Part shown: positions 1 through 11,579 of the stretch, in pieces
How the letters are laid out: the number at the start of each line of letters is the position of its first letter
How positions within the stretch are numbered: the first letter of the stretch is position 1
Origin: Closterium sp. Naga37s-1
Taxonomy: Eukaryota; Streptophyta; Zygnematophyceae; Desmidiales; Closteriaceae
Reading direction: 5' to 3'
NCBI GenBank assembly: GCA_947471745.1
Contig: CANJKZ010000423.1
Coordinates: 1,302,001-1,366,000 of the forward strand
DNA: 64,000 bases
Translations under genes and position numbers: made by a program
The notes under the pieces: model-generated
Seen by the model: only the letters and a program-made list of their open reading frames with translations
Databases searched by the model: none
What the model was told of the DNA's origin: nothing

Positions 1-33
1 TCTTTCTTTCTTTCTTTTTCTTTTCTCTTCTAG

Positions 34-109
34 GAATTTGAAGCGAGTGGCGCAGGTAGTGACATTTCTGTTGCGATGTTGTGTTCCATGTGCAGCAACA
101 ACAACAGGC

Positions 110-177
<68 letters not shown>

Positions 178-587
178 GAGAGGTGCGAGATGAAGGCGAG
201 CAACGGAGACAAACTGGCCCAGGTGGCAGCAGAGAACATACTACACAAGTGACATGGAAGCTGTGCCGCTCCTGTGAATCCCCTCAAAGGCCCTCGTTTC
301 AAGCAGCAGCCATGAGTCTGAAGCTCACAGAAGCAGCTCTACAGGTGACTTGCATGCAAAGCAAGTCTGGACAGCAAGGCTTGGCTACTCCGAATAGACA
401 ACAGCAGCTTAAGGAGCAGCAGCTGCGACCGCTCACGCATCAACTGCAGCAAGCAGTGGAACAGCGTGTTGGAGCTGTGGCTGAAACTGCTGGGGTCAGT
501 AGTAACTTTTTGGATGATGGAAGTGAGCGAGATAGAGGTGTTGGGTCACCTACTGGTACATCCCCAGGGTTATTCCTCAAGCTTTGA
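34..587 (+). CDS. Possible 3' exon of an unrecognised Gln-rich gene
   Basis: Bases 1-33 are a pyrimidine tract ending in TAG, which looks like a splice acceptor, so bases from 34 may be an exon entering from the left. In the frame running to the stop at 585-587 the product has a run of about 20 Gln followed by a Gln/Arg-rich segment. That frame has a stop at 39-41, so it cannot start at base 34. The frame starting at 34 instead encodes a Ser run and stops near 252. No known domain is visible in any frame. The coding frame and even coding status are uncertain. Confidence 0.22.
112..177 (+). repeat. (CAG)n trinucleotide repeat, about 21 units
   Basis: An uninterrupted CAG run follows the imperfect CAGCAACAACAACAGGCAGAG. 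It reads as polyGln, polySer or polyAla depending on frame. Length variation would be expected. Confidence 0.92.
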
Positions 588-1167
588 TGGAAACAAGTTC
601 TCAAGCTTTGATGGGAACAAGTCCATAAGCGTTGGTGGATACATTGTCATAACCCTACATGATTTTATGTATCAGGTTCACAAGCTTTCGGCATACTAGG
701 TCATGTCTCAAGTTTCCCTATTATTCATGCCCCGAGCTTTGATCATGGGCCATGTCTCCAGCTTAGATATGGTTCATCATTCCCCAAGCTGTGATCATGG
801 GTCATGCCTCAAGCTTTGATGGAAATTGACACACAAGTTGTAATCATGGGTGAACTCTAAAGGCTTTGAGGGAACTGTTCTCACAAGTTTGGAAGGGTTC
901 ATCCCACGAGTAGTCATTCACACAATTGATGTTTGAATCAGTTGTAAGTTGTAAGGTAGGATACATGGATTTCCAGTTAACCTATGCTTGAATCAGTTGT
1001 ACAGGTAGCATCTTTGTATAGAAAAGTTGTATTGGAAGTGAAAATTACAGAAATTGCTACAACAGGAGCAAGATTATGAGCTTGGGCACAAGCAAAGAAT
1101 GTGGAGCAGGCAAGGCAGCGTCACAGCAGCAGCTACCGGTCACTTGTCAATTGGAGAGCCACTTTAT
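588..1167. other. Intergenic, AT-richer, degenerate short repeats
   Basis: Between about 590 and 890 the motif CAAGCTTTGATGG and its relatives (such as AGCTTTGATCATGGG) recur at irregular spacing. No coding segment is recognisable. The right end is the 3' flank of the minus-strand GME gene. Confidence 0.5.
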
Positions 1168-3082
1168 TTACTCCTCCCCGTCAGCCTTCCTTAGCGATCC
1201 CAACTCCACAGGTGCTGATGTGCCGACCACCTTGGATGAAGAATACGTTGACGCATCAGTGCCCTTTGCCTTCTCCTTCTCAATTTGTGTCGTGATCCAT
1301 TTGTACGTGAATGTCAGACCATCCTGCAAGATTGACCACAAAGCAGAGTCACAACAGTCCTTATAATCCCCATAAACGAGTCACTGATTCTGTAAAAAAT
1401 GCGTGGAATAGGAAGAAGATGGGTGGAGGGAGGACACGGGGGAAAAATGTCCAATCACTAGGAGAATTCCGTGAATGTTGGATCGATCACTCACAATGAG
1501 CTTCATGGACGGAGCCCAGCCCAGCTTCTCCCGGATGAGCGTGTTGTCCGAATTACGGCCGCGCACCCCCTCAGGGCCCGGGATGTGCTTGATGGGCAGG
1601 TCCTTGTTCTCAATGCTCATCACCATCGCCGCCATGTCGTTCATGCTCACGCACTCGTCACTCCCAATGTTCAACGGCTCCCTGAAGTCCGACTTGGTTA
1701 GCCTGCAATTGCAACACAGGGCAGAGCTTGTGTCAACTAGCTTGCACACGGATAGTCGTGGAAGGGTACATCAAGGACAGGACGACAGCGAAACGCTAGG
1801 TAAGAAGCTCGAGGAAACTCAGCAAATGAAGATCCAGACACGTTTGCGGATGAGGTGATTAATTCGGTAAATTCTTATCATGATTTGGTAGGATTGCATG
1901 AATTACGACACAACCAACAAACGGTCTCGGCAGCCTCCTATACCGAAAATTACGGACGCAACCATGAAGGACAAATAAATGTCCACATACCTGAGCACGC
2001 CTTCCACACACTCGTCGATGAAGGTGAAGGACCTCGTTTGCTTGCCATCGCCCCACATCTCGAAGTGATCCTTGGAAGTCAGCACCTTGCGGCAAAACGC
2101 TGCTGGCGCCTTCTCGCGGCCACCTGCATCAGAAGTGTTAAATTTTTTCAGATCAAATATTTGACCCAGGAATTCAACCATGAAGGCACAACGTCAAAAA
2201 AAAAAAAGGAAGACACGCGCGAGTCTACGAAGATACGTACCCTTCCATGTGCCGAAGGGACCGTAGATGTTGTGAAATCGGCCAATTCTGCACTCCACGC
2301 CGAAGTCCTTGGTGTAGTGCTTGCAGAGCTCCTCAGTCACCAGCTTCTCGAGACCGTAAGCGTCTTGGGGCTGCAGAGAGGCAAATTCCGTCGTAAATTT
2401 TACATGTGGACAAGATTTTTCAGCCAAGAAAGCATCGACTCGTTCATATGAAAGTTGGTGTAAATTGAACTTCAACCAATGAGCTTACCTCAGCGGGCCA
2501 TGCATCTGATTCTTTCAAGTTAACGTTGTCGGTCTCAAGTTGACGGAACTCGGGGTAGATGCATGCGCTCGAGGCGTAGAAGAAGCTGCAGGGGTGACAC
2601 AATGAAAGCACGTCAGCCTCGTAACTCGTGAAGCTCGTTAATTTCATATGCGAATTTCATTAGCTTCAACGGCCTTACCGAGAAATGCCGTTGATGCGAG
2701 CAGCCTCAAGCATGTTGAAGCTGATCATGGTGTTGTTGTACAGAATCACAGAGTGATTCGACTGGATGAAACCCATGCCACCCATGTCAGCAGCCAGGTT
2801 GAACACATGCTCCACTCCCTTGGTGACCTTGAGACAGTTGTCCATGACACGTAAATCGACGAGATGAAACTCGTCGCAGAACATGTCCTCGGTCATGTGC
2901 TCGTTCCTCTTCCAGTCCGACGCAATCACATAGTGACCCTCCGATTTCAATCGGCGGGCAATGTGCGACCCGATGAAACCGCCAGCTCCGGTGACGCAAA
3001 TCCTGAGCTTCTTCTCAGGCCAGTAGGGTTCGCGCTCGAGGTTCGCGGCAGTGAAGGAGCCATAGTCGTTAGAAGCGGCCAT
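1168..3082 (-). CDS. GME: GDP-mannose 3,5-epimerase
   Basis: Converts GDP-D-mannose to GDP-L-galactose, feeding ascorbate and cell-wall polysaccharide synthesis in the cytosol. Six exons (minus): 2679-3082, 2489-2585, 2241-2370, 1991-2123, 1495-1702, 1168-1323. Every junction is AG..GT with consistent phase, giving 375 aa, close to the 377 aa of the Arabidopsis enzyme. It is an extended SDR: the NAD-binding GAGGFIGS lies near residue 35, the catalytic YGLEK in exon 3, the catalytic-Cys region SSACIYPE at the start of exon 2, and the substrate-binding Lys in GTWKGGREK spans the exon 3/4 junction. The last exon reads EKEKAKGTD...SKVVGTSAPVELGSL, the plant GME tail. The start is the only Met before the conserved YWPEKKLRI. 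The stop overlaps an AATAAA. No exon copies were seen in its introns, unlike several neighbours. Confidence 0.97.
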
Positions 3083-4612
3083 GACTGCAGAAATTCTGAC
3101 GCTAGCACCGAAGAAGGAAGCTGGAGAGAAGGAACGACTTGACTGGGCAAGCCAAAGCACAAAGAGTTGTCTTACGGAACTCGAGCTGAAACTGAATGTT
3201 TATGCAAAACAGGGGAGGAGGCTGACCCCCACAGAGGTTTGTTGGATGAACCGGCTCGACCAATCAGGTAGTGGCGGGGATGACGTAATGCGGGAGGCCT
3301 CGGGGTTTGTCCTCCCGCCAAGTATATTCTCGGGGTTGCTTTTCCTCCAAGCCCAAAGGAACGCGACTCGCCTCTTTGCCCACACAATTTCCAAGTGCTA
3401 TCCAATGAGAGACACCAGAGTCCACAAAAGCGTTCGCACTCCAATCCGACCGACAAATGGATGGTTTCGGGCAGAAAACTGTAAGCATGGTGAGGCTTGA
3501 CTCACTCGTGCTGCGGTGTTACGGGCAAAGGGACCAGAACAAATAGTGGTGTGGTGTGCAGAAGACGGGACACACCCAGACACTGACGTGGCAGCTGTGA
3601 AGGCTCGCTGGTTCCCAGCTGGCAGCTTGGGTTCATGAAAGGCCACGTGTTCCACTTCAAAACGCAAACGGACAATTCGAACTGCGATCTCATTTTCCCA
3701 GTGCGGGTTTGCAAATGCAATATTTTCGGGCAGAACCATGCCGCTGCCCGTGTTTAGGGTTGGGGCTCCCCTAATCGCATGCCATCCATTAGGGGTTTAG
3801 TTTTTTCTGACCGCGGGCAGATTACGACCCATCAGCTTCTTCCAGGCGGACTGTTAGGGATCGCATTTGCGAACCGCGCTGGCTTAATTAGATTGCAGCT
3901 GAAGTTGTCCCAAACGCAAAAACCCCTAGAAAACGCGCTTCGTACCCTGTCACCTACGTGGACGCTGGCATTGCATCCCCTTCCGCTACAGTACATCCTG
4001 GACCTTGTCTGAAGCTTTATTTCACATGCTACATGTCCTGTGAAATTAGTATTGGACACTACAAGTACTGCAATGCAATCTCTACTTGGACGGATCCTCC
4101 ATTGATGCTGCATGTTGCTGGTAAACGACCACTTCATATTGGTGAACTGCAGCTATTACCGAGGTGCAGGACAGATGAAAGTGGTATCGATATCACACAT
4201 TGTACGGACGGCAATGTGCATTCACATCTCATTCCCCTGCAAATGCCAATTAATGGGAGTGGTCTGCCTCGCGCATAGTGCATGTGCAAAACCTTGAGAT
4301 GAAGCAGAGTGAAAAGGGTAGGAAGATTCCCAGTTTGTGAAGTTTTAATTTATGGTACTATCTGACATCGATGAATACTGGGTGGTTCATACTACCGGTA
4401 CCAGTGTCTAGCTAGACAAGTCCAACAAATCCACAGAAGCAGTGTAGTGTTCTCACCAAACTCCATATGCATTGGGTAACGGTTTCCTAACTACGGTAAT
4501 ACTTTCTGCTAAAAAAGGTGGAACTTACAACAATAGGGCAAGGCTCTAGACTGACACCTTCACCTAACCAAAAAGCCTACACACCTCAATAAGGTTGTCC
4601 CACCACGCAAGG
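3083..4612. other. Intergenic: GME upstream region and E2 downstream region
   Basis: The first few hundred bases should hold the GME promoter and 5' UTR. No further gene is recognised. Short open frames here have no domain similarity that I can see. The stretch 4690-4720 is A/T-rich but lies inside the E2 gene. Confidence 0.5.
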
Positions 4613-6543
4613 TCACATCTCTTCTTGTGATTTTCTTACACATCTGCCAACCTTCTTCTTGAACACGTCACGTGTCTCCCGCCACTCTTTCTGTATAAAA
4701 AAAAACAAAAAGGGACAAGGGCACAGCTCAGGCATTGAACCCCATGAAGGGATACCGAGCAGACAAAGTGCATGTGAGCATGTGTGTTCAAAAGTCAAAG
4801 GAAAGTGGGTTTGGGGAAGGGACAGGAGAAGGGAGAGTTAGGCGAGATGTATTATACATCTAACAAGGTGGTGACTAGGTGTGAGCGGGAAGGAAGCATG
4901 AGGCTGGCGGCAGAAGACATAGGTAAATGGGGAGAAGGGGTGAACGAGAGTGAGGACCGCAAAGGGGCAAAAGAGAATAAGAGCGCGAAAGAATGGGAAG
5001 ACCGGGTGGGAACAGGTGCATGAGGGGAGATGGTATGAGTTGAAAGGGAAGGCGATGTGAGCAAGAATGTGAAGGGACAATAGGAGGCAATGCAATGGCA
5101 TCAGGACTGGTGAGCGGCAAGCTCACACAATGACTGTAGCTTTGCAACACAGCAACACAGCAACCCAGCAACCCAGCAACCCAGCAACTCAGCACCACAG
5201 CAACCCAGCACCACAGCAACCCAGCAACCCAGCAATCCAGCAACCCAGCGACCCAGCAACATAAAGACACGGTGATGTGGAGCTCAGATCACAGTGCTCA
5301 CCGCTGCGTCGATATTAGCAGGCGATTCGTCGTTGGGGCTAGAAAGCATGGAGATGATGCTCAACAAGATGGTCTCCACCTGCCAAGGAAAAACATAAGC
5401 ATGGAACGATTTGAGGAATCCATGCTCCAGTAACCCAGTACCCCCAAAACTGACAAAGTCCGGGAAGCATACACCTGCGTGGATAGACGACTCTCAAAAC
5501 CTACCCAAAGGCCCCAGAGTGGAGCTGACACTGTGCACGGGGAACACACGAATCTGAACCAACAGGATATGAGAGGGACATTACTGTGTGCCAAGGTGAC
5601 AAACGAGCTGACTAAAGAGAAAAACGAAAAGGAGCTTACAGTGTGCACGGGCGACCAGCGTTCGCTTGCCAGCTCGTATCCATTGGGGTCGTCGCCAGGT
5701 GCGTGCAGGATCGATATGCACACTCGGCCGTCGGGGTAGACTGCCATGGAGAAGAACGAATAGTGCATAGCATATAGAAGAACCAACGGCATAGTTCATC
5801 ATTCTCTCAATACCGATGAGCGCAAGCAGCAGATTTATGAAGTCTAACCAGGACACAAGCTCAGCTCCTATATGCTTTAACTCGTCAAACAAACACCCGA
5901 TGTGAGTCACGGAAGCACGAACTTGGAGAATCGACCCCGAAAGCGAAAGGCCTAAGCTTGCCATCGACTAATAAAACGAAGAATCAACATTCTGATACAA
6001 CGGGGACTAACCTCTTCGATACAATGGGGGCTAACCGGTTTCATACAACAAAAACTCACCGTTTGGATGCCACATTTCCGAGGTGAAGCGAACTTGCGGT
6101 GGGCTGTTGGGGTAGTTGTTTGGGAAGCTCATAATTGCATTGAAGAATCCACCCTCACTGCCAAACCGAAAAGAATCCATTAATCACATGTACCGGTCTG
6201 TTCCTTATCGCGGATAAGCGGGAAAGGGTTAACGAATCAGAATCTGGTATACACGTACTAGAGGGTATCCGGCGGGCCGATGATTGTGACTTGCCACTCG
6301 AAGAGATTAGAATCGTCCACGAGACCCGCAGAGAACCCGTCGACGGGATTCTTAAGCAAATCTGCGCAAAGGATTACGAAAACGACTAAGTACGGAATCG
6401 AACGACATGTTTCACCGTCACAGAAGATCCATCAGAGCTGTTTCACGTCGACCCATATAACGCAGCTCCACGAAAAAGCAACCCGTTGGTTAATCACCTC
6501 TCAGTTGCTTCTTCAAAAGCAAGCAGGCCTGGGAATCCGCCAT
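4613..6543 (-). CDS. UBC7: Ubiquitin-conjugating enzyme E2, UBC7/UBE2G2 class
   Basis: Class I E2. Relatives work with ER-associated degradation E3 ligases and can build K48 chains. Six exons (minus): 6498-6543, 6259-6361, 6060-6157, 5640-5740, 5302-5379, 4613-4690. Phases agree at every junction and give 167 aa, the usual length of plant UBC7/13/14. Visible features are the N-terminal helix ([15 protein letters not shown]), WHPN (Asn82), active-site Cys90 in GRVCISILH, and the acidic loop [14 protein letters not shown] that marks the Ubc7/Cdc34-type insertion. The C-terminus [16 protein letters not shown] matches plant members. The first exon is only 46 nt and was found by phase and homology. 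The fifth intron carries a CAGCAACC minisatellite. No exon copies were seen. Confidence 0.96.
5145..5262 (+). repeat. Intronic CAGCAACC-type tandem repeat
   Basis: About a dozen units of CAGCAACC, with CAGCACCA and CAGCAACA variants, lie in the last intron of the E2 gene. Spacing is 8-10 bp. On the minus (sense) strand the unit reads GGGTTGCTG. Confidence 0.9.
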
Positions 6544-7468
6544 TCTTCTACCCTCACCCCACTACGACCGCAACAAACCAAAGTCAAAACGGACGAACGC
6601 AAGCGATCGTAGATTGTAGACTAGCAGTGGGATAAGAAACTAGAAGTAGAGACCTAAAGTTGCTTCAGCTGGTTTAGGTTAGGAGGTAACGATGGAAAGT
6701 ATATCTAGATTCTTCTAGGTGAAAATGGTTTGAAGTTATGATGGTGACTATTGTTGCGAGCCTAGGGAATTCCAATTCGCAAAGAACTGATTCGTTTCCG
6801 CAAATGTAAAGTAGATGAATGCAAGTGCTCGGATGAATACCAGAAAATAGTCTCGCTAGAGAGTCAAAGTTCCAGCACGGTGATTGGGAAAAGCAACTGT
6901 AGACATGCTAGCTGAAAAGTGCACGATGATTCCTCAAATTCCGGAACCGTGGATCAGTTCTGAGCCAAACGGGTTTCTTCCCGCGTCCAAGGTAGGTCAG
7001 TGGAATTCCAGAAATTTCTCACCACGTAATCAAAATGTTTCGTCGAACCGCAACATTTTCCAGATGTATCTGCCCATGTCCGACCAGTTTTTCCTAGTAA
7101 GGTGCTCGTCCCTCAACCAGTAAATCCCCCTTTCACACCAGATAAGGGTCCAATTTCCCAAACTTGAAAAACATCACATGTTAGAAAACAATCTTGGGCA
7201 GGGGCAGGCTTGATGTACTTCGGAAAAGACATATGTGATTCGGAAAACCACCAATCTGGAGAAACCTTAGAGTTGTCCTTCAGAGAAACCTTGAACTGAA
7301 TGGCTTTTCAAAGAAAAAACTTGACGTTCTTCCACTTCTGTTGTCAGGAGAATCAGGAAAATAAGTCTCCTTATTCCTGATCACGGATCAGGCCCTGCTT
7401 ACATTCAAAGCAGGCCCCTTATTTTTGGGACAGGCTTTAGGGTGGTGTAACAGGCTGTGAATCCTGGA
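6544..7468. promoter_or_regulatory. Divergent intergenic region between E2 and RRP1
   Basis: E2 is transcribed leftwards from 6543 and RRP1 rightwards from about 7469, so this 0.9 kb must hold both promoters and 5' UTRs. It is AT-richer than the flanking coding DNA. No TATA box or other motif stands out enough to call. Confidence 0.4.
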
Positions 7469-9709
7469 ATGCCCGGCTTAGCACTGGACAAAGCCATGGT
7501 TTCGAAATCAGCCAAGGATGAGGTTTCCGTGAAGTCCAAGTTCATGCGACGGTTAGCGGCGAGCGACGAGGAGACGAGGGACCAGGCGTTCGAGGTCTTG
7601 TCACGATGGCTTATCGCTCGCAAGGAGATCGCCGAAGAAGACCTCCTGAAAATCTGGAAGGGGCTGTTCTACTGCATGTGGCATTCGGACAAACCGCCGG
7701 TTCAAGCGAACCTCGCGGAAAGAATGTCCGGTATTCTGATCTCGCTCGATCCTGACCTCGCGCTGCTGTTTCTGCGAACTTTCTGGAAGACGATGCGACG
7801 GGAATGGGGAGGAATCGACTACCATCGCCTGGATAAATTCTATATGCTTGTCCGCCTGGTCATGCGGAATATTCTCGAGTTTCTGGAAAAACGGGAGTGG
7901 GAGGAAGAGGTGGTTTCGGATCTTGCTGCGTGCGTCATGCAACAGGGGCTTCTTGCTAAGGACAAGTTTCGGGCTATCGGTCTCGAACTGCATATACTGG
8001 ATATTTTTAACGAGCTCTTTAAAAAGTCTGGAGGGGGTGACGTCAGAGTGGTGAAGGCTGTTCTGCAGTTCACCCGGCCGGTCGTGGGTGTGATTCAAAC
8101 GAAGGAGGACGGACGGTTGCACAAACGAGCTCTGAGTTCCGTGTTTTCGGGACTGGCGGAATATCTGCGGAACGAAGCGAAGGCAAACTCAAGCAATGCT
8201 TCGTACGTGGCTGCGCTTCAAGAGGCGGCGGCCGAGATGTCCGCTGATATCAAAGCAGCGCACGGCACGGCGAAAGGGAAAAAGAAAAGCATGCTTCGGA
8301 AAGGACAGGCGATTTTCACGGCGCTGATAAACGATCTGTCTGGGAGTGGTCCTGCTGAAGGAGGGGAAAATGGGGAAGAGGAGGATGGCGATGATGATAT
8401 GCAGGGTTTAGATGAGGACGGTGCTGCTGGTGGAAAGGACGACGCTGGTGATGGTGAGGGAGAAGAGATGGAAGAAGGGGAAGAGGAGGAGGGAGAAGCA
8501 GGGGGACAGGGTTCAGGGGAGGGTTCAGGGGAAGAGGAGGACGGGGAAGAGGAGGACGGGAAAGCGGAGGACGGGGAAGCGGAGGACGGGGAAGCGGAGG
8601 ACGGGGAAGCGGAGGACGGGGAAGCGGAGGACGGGGAAGCGCAGGACGCGGAAGCTGAAGCGGAACAGCAGAACGGCGCGAAGGTGGAGGATGATTGTGG
8701 GGAGCATGGTGAGGAGAGAGCAGATAAACCCAGCGGGAGTGTAAGTAATGGAGTCGTGGCTGGGTCTGCTGATGCGAGTGGTGAGAAGCAGCCGAATTCG
8801 GCCTCCAAGCGCAAGAGACGGCAGCAGAAGGAGCAGCAGAAGCAGCAGCAGCAGCAGCCGCAGCAGCAGCCGCAGGAGGGCAGTGGTTCAGGCAAGAAGC
8901 GCAAGGGAAAGAAGGATGCCGTGACCAAGGAAGCAGAGACAACCCCGCTGACGTCTGTAGGCATAGAGATTGCCGAGAAGAAGGGCCAGCAGACGGTGCA
9001 GGGTCAAGCAGCTGCAGCAGACGGAGACGCGTCTGCTGAAGCAACAACAGCATCAGGCCCTGCCCCCACCGGGTCAACAGCCAGCCTACGATCAGGACTG
9101 GTGCACCCGCATCTGGCCATAAACGCCAAGACGGAAGGACCGGGCGGCGGCGGGGCGGCAGACGAGGAGGAAGCAGACGGGTTCCGCACGCCAGAAAAGG
9201 ACATCATAGACGCCTTTTCATCCTTTGATTTCCCCCAGGATCTCGCCACAGGAGCTGGGAGCGTGGGTGCTCGGATCATGGCTGCAGGCGAAGCAGCTGC
9301 TGCTGCCGTAGCAGGGAGCGAGGCAGGAGGTCCGGTAACCCGATCCAAGGACGGGAGAACAGACGCTGCAGCAGTCGGCGTGCAGTCAGCCCCGGCGGGA
9401 AAGGCGGGCGGTGCGGGCAAGCGGAAGAAAAAGGTGATATTCGTTCTGAGCCGCAACTTGGAGATGGCGAAGGGAGGCCCGGTGCCGCCTCCTGCGGTGC
9501 GCACACCACCTGCTTCCCAGCCGAAAGGCAGTGCGCTCAAGCCAGGGACTAAGCCGGGGCCGATCAACATGCGCATGCTTATGGCGACTGCTGACACGAG
9601 CCCCTCCCAGATGACTGCTTCTGGGCGGAAGAAGATGGATAAAGCTGCTCGCTCGCCTGCCAAGTCCCCTTCTGCTGTGTCTCTGCGCCTGGCTAATTTC
9701 CTGCAGTGA
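7469..9709 (+). CDS. RRP1: Ribosomal RNA processing protein 1 (RRP1/NOP52)
   Basis: Nucleolar factor for 27S pre-rRNA processing and 60S subunit assembly. It is a single open frame of 746 aa from the ATG at 7469 (a second in-frame ATG is at 7496). The N-terminal 240 residues are the all-helical Nop52 domain: FMRRLAASDEETRDQAF, LLKIWKGLFYCMWHSDKP, LFLRTFWKTMRREWGGID, HRLDKFYMLVRLVMRN and GLELHILDIF are family hallmarks. The remainder is low complexity: an acidic Glu/Asp/Gly block (about residues 285-410) with a 5-residue tandem repeat, Lys/Arg patches suited to nucleolar targeting, and a C-terminal segment KKKVIFVLSRNLEMAKG followed by RTPP, the conserved family tail. It has no introns, whereas the genes around it have many. 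Confidence 0.93.
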   Translation: MPGLALDKAMVSKSAKDEVSVKSKFMRRLAASDEETRDQAFEVLSRWLIARKEIAEEDLLKIWKGLFYCMWHSDKPPVQANLAERMSGILISLDPDLALLFLRTFWKTMRREWGGIDYHRLDKFYMLVRLVMRNILEFLEKREWEEEVVSDLAACVMQQGLLAKDKFRAIGLELHILDIFNELFKKSGGGDVRVVKAVLQFTRPVVGVIQTKEDGRLHKRALSSVFSGLAEYLRNEAKANSSNASYVAALQEAAAEMSADIKAAHGTAKGKKKSMLRKGQAIFTALINDLSGSGPAEGGENGEEEDGDDDMQGLDEDGAAGGKDDAGDGEGEEMEEGEEEEGEAGGQGSGEGSGEEEDGEEEDGKAEDGEAEDGEAEDGEAEDGEAEDGEAQDAEAEAEQQNGAKVEDDCGEHGEERADKPSGSVSNGVVAGSADASGEKQPNSASKRKRRQQKEQQKQQQQQPQQQPQEGSGSGKKRKGKKDAVTKEAETTPLTSVGIEIAEKKGQQTVQGQAAAADGDASAEATTASGPAPTGSTASLRSGLVHPHLAINAKTEGPGGGGAADEEEADGFRTPEKDIIDAFSSFDFPQDLATGAGSVGARIMAAGEAAAAAVAGSEAGGPVTRSKDGRTDAAAVGVQSAPAGKAGGAGKRKKKVIFVLSRNLEMAKGGPVPPPAVRTPPASQPKGSALKPGTKPGPINMRMLMATADTSPSQMTASGRKKMDKAARSPAKSPSAVSLRLANFLQ
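8536..8650 (+). repeat. 15-bp coding minisatellite in RRP1
   Basis: About seven head-to-tail copies of GCGGAGGACGGGGAA encode a repeating AEDGE pentapeptide in the acidic region of RRP1. The unit length keeps the reading frame, so copy number can change without breaking the gene. Confidence 0.92.
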
Positions 9710-11500
9710 GCCGCTGCTAGGTTGTGGCGTGAGGAAGCAATGCAGCCTTTCTAGGATGCTGTACTGGTGATGTGCTGCTCGACATGATTGGGATTGGAAT
9801 CAATTCACTTTCCTTAGTATCAGCCCTTAAGCACACCAGGTATGCGTGTGTTTTGCTGCTCACTCATTGTGGAAGCTCTTTATGTTTTTTTTTTTGTTCT
9901 GACAAACTCTGTCGTACTTTGTTTAAAAGTTACCATAGGAGGTAGTAGTCCACCATACCTAGTGCACCTACGGTACCTAAGGTACCGGTAAGTCATACTT
10001 CATGGTATATTGCAACATGTACAGGTCAACATTGCCATTCAAATACTTGACGGAAACAGTTACAAAATTCCTTGGCACTTCACACTCACTCCTGCCAGTA
10101 CTTCACACTCACCCCTGACAGAAGGTGGTTCCCCAGCACAGCACTATCATCAGTGCAACTTCCACATCATAGCCTCCTCATCATATTCCTGAGCATACCA
10201 TAGGCCTAACTGCTGCTCAGGCTGGTCCGTGAGGGAACCATGGAGCAAGAATGGCGCGATTCCAAGATCAAGAGCAAAATACAGAAAGCAAAAAGGAAAG
10301 AACGAAAAATAACCTGTGCCCTCCCCTCGACCAGTCACAATATAACCCTCGAGGGAGAAGTGGCGACCGAGAAGCAGGCGCGGTTATCGAAGTCCCTCAA
10401 TCCAGTAACAAGTGATGATTGGAGTGTTGTGCTCTGCCTTACCGGTGCCTCACTTGTACACCAAGCAGCAGCAGAGGAGGCGAAGGCGACGATCTGAATA
10501 CAGCAGTGTGTAAAAACTATTGTAACTGGAATCTGAGTGCTTGGCACAGCTCTAGGGCCGAAGAGTGTCAGCTCGAGTCAAGCACCCTGATTGTGTACCA
10601 TAGGTCCATAGCATGTCACCCCCCTCATCCTTCTGTTGACCGTTGTTCTCGAATGTCCCTCCTCTTCTTCCTGATTGCCCGCCCCTCTTCCTCCCTCCAT
10701 TCCCCTTCCTCCTCACCCCCATCCCAGCCCCTCCTATCGTGTAACTGCTACCGGTGAGGCGATCGAGCAGGGTAACACAGGTTACCGCTGATCCCATCAC
10801 CCTGCCTGCCCCATCCTTACTCCACCCCTCCCTCCTCAGCCTCGTCACAGCCCTCCTTCCTCCTCCTCACCCTCGTCACGCCCACTCTCAGCACTTCTCC
10901 CATCCCAGTCTTGCGGATAGTTCCCCTCCCCCCCCAACCCTCTCATTGTTCCCATCTACAACCCTCTCATTTGTCTTTCCCCATGCCAAACACCTCCACT
11001 GCATACCCTCATGGTGTGTCTCCGCTGCCCCCTTCCATCCCCCCCTTGAGAACACCACTTGCTTGCACTCCCCTGCCTTGTGCCTTGCATCCACACTCTC
11101 TGCTGTGGAACAAGCAGGCACCTCCCCCACATAACACCTCCGCATGTTGGCACCTCCCCCACACAACACCTCCGCATGTTGGCACCTTGGCATGCAGGGA
11201 CCTCCCAGATCGCCTACACGCCTCTGGCTATCCCATCACATAAACAGGCAGGTGCGATCCTCCTGCCTACCACTGCCACACATGCCCGCTCCCCTGACCT
11301 GCTCAACAAAATAATTGGGGGGGAGGGGGGAGAGGAGGAGGAAGAGGATTGTGCAGATGGTGGTGTGGTGGGGAGAGGAGCAGGGGGAGGAGGCGGAGGG
11401 GAGGGAGGGTGTGGCGGGAGGGGTGCAACGGGAGGCTAATAATGAAGGCACACTACCATTGCAAGTGCAAAAGTGCAGAAATAATCTGGATTCGTCAAAC
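9710..11500. other. Convergent intergenic region, C/T-rich, no gene recognised
   Basis: This is RRP1's 3' flank and the far side of the casein kinase gene. From about 10620 to 11100 the plus strand is strongly pyrimidine-rich, and 11310-11440 is purine-rich. An exon-like minus-strand piece near 10440-10490 is bounded by AG and GTAAGG but matches nothing I know. A 3' UTR or terminal exon of the kinase gene could lie here. Confidence 0.4.
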
Positions 11501-11579
11501 TCGTCAGCTGACATAGGGAGCAGGTAGGCCAGTAATACTGCCCATCAACGCGCACCCGAGACCCAAAGCCATCATTTGA

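Noticed and set aside
6480..6612. Plus-strand reading [11 protein letters not shown] resembling an E2 N-terminus
   Set aside because: It lies opposite the real first E2 exon on the minus strand ([15 protein letters not shown]), which joins in phase. The plus-strand match is a coincidence of the complementary codons.
8218..9663. Long minus-strand frames (248, 253 and 219 codons) opposite RRP1
   Set aside because: They are antisense shadows of the repetitive acidic coding region and contain only Ser/Pro/Leu runs.
9930..10010. Clustered GGTACC/TACCGG palindromes after RRP1
   Set aside because: Too short and irregular to call a terminator or element.
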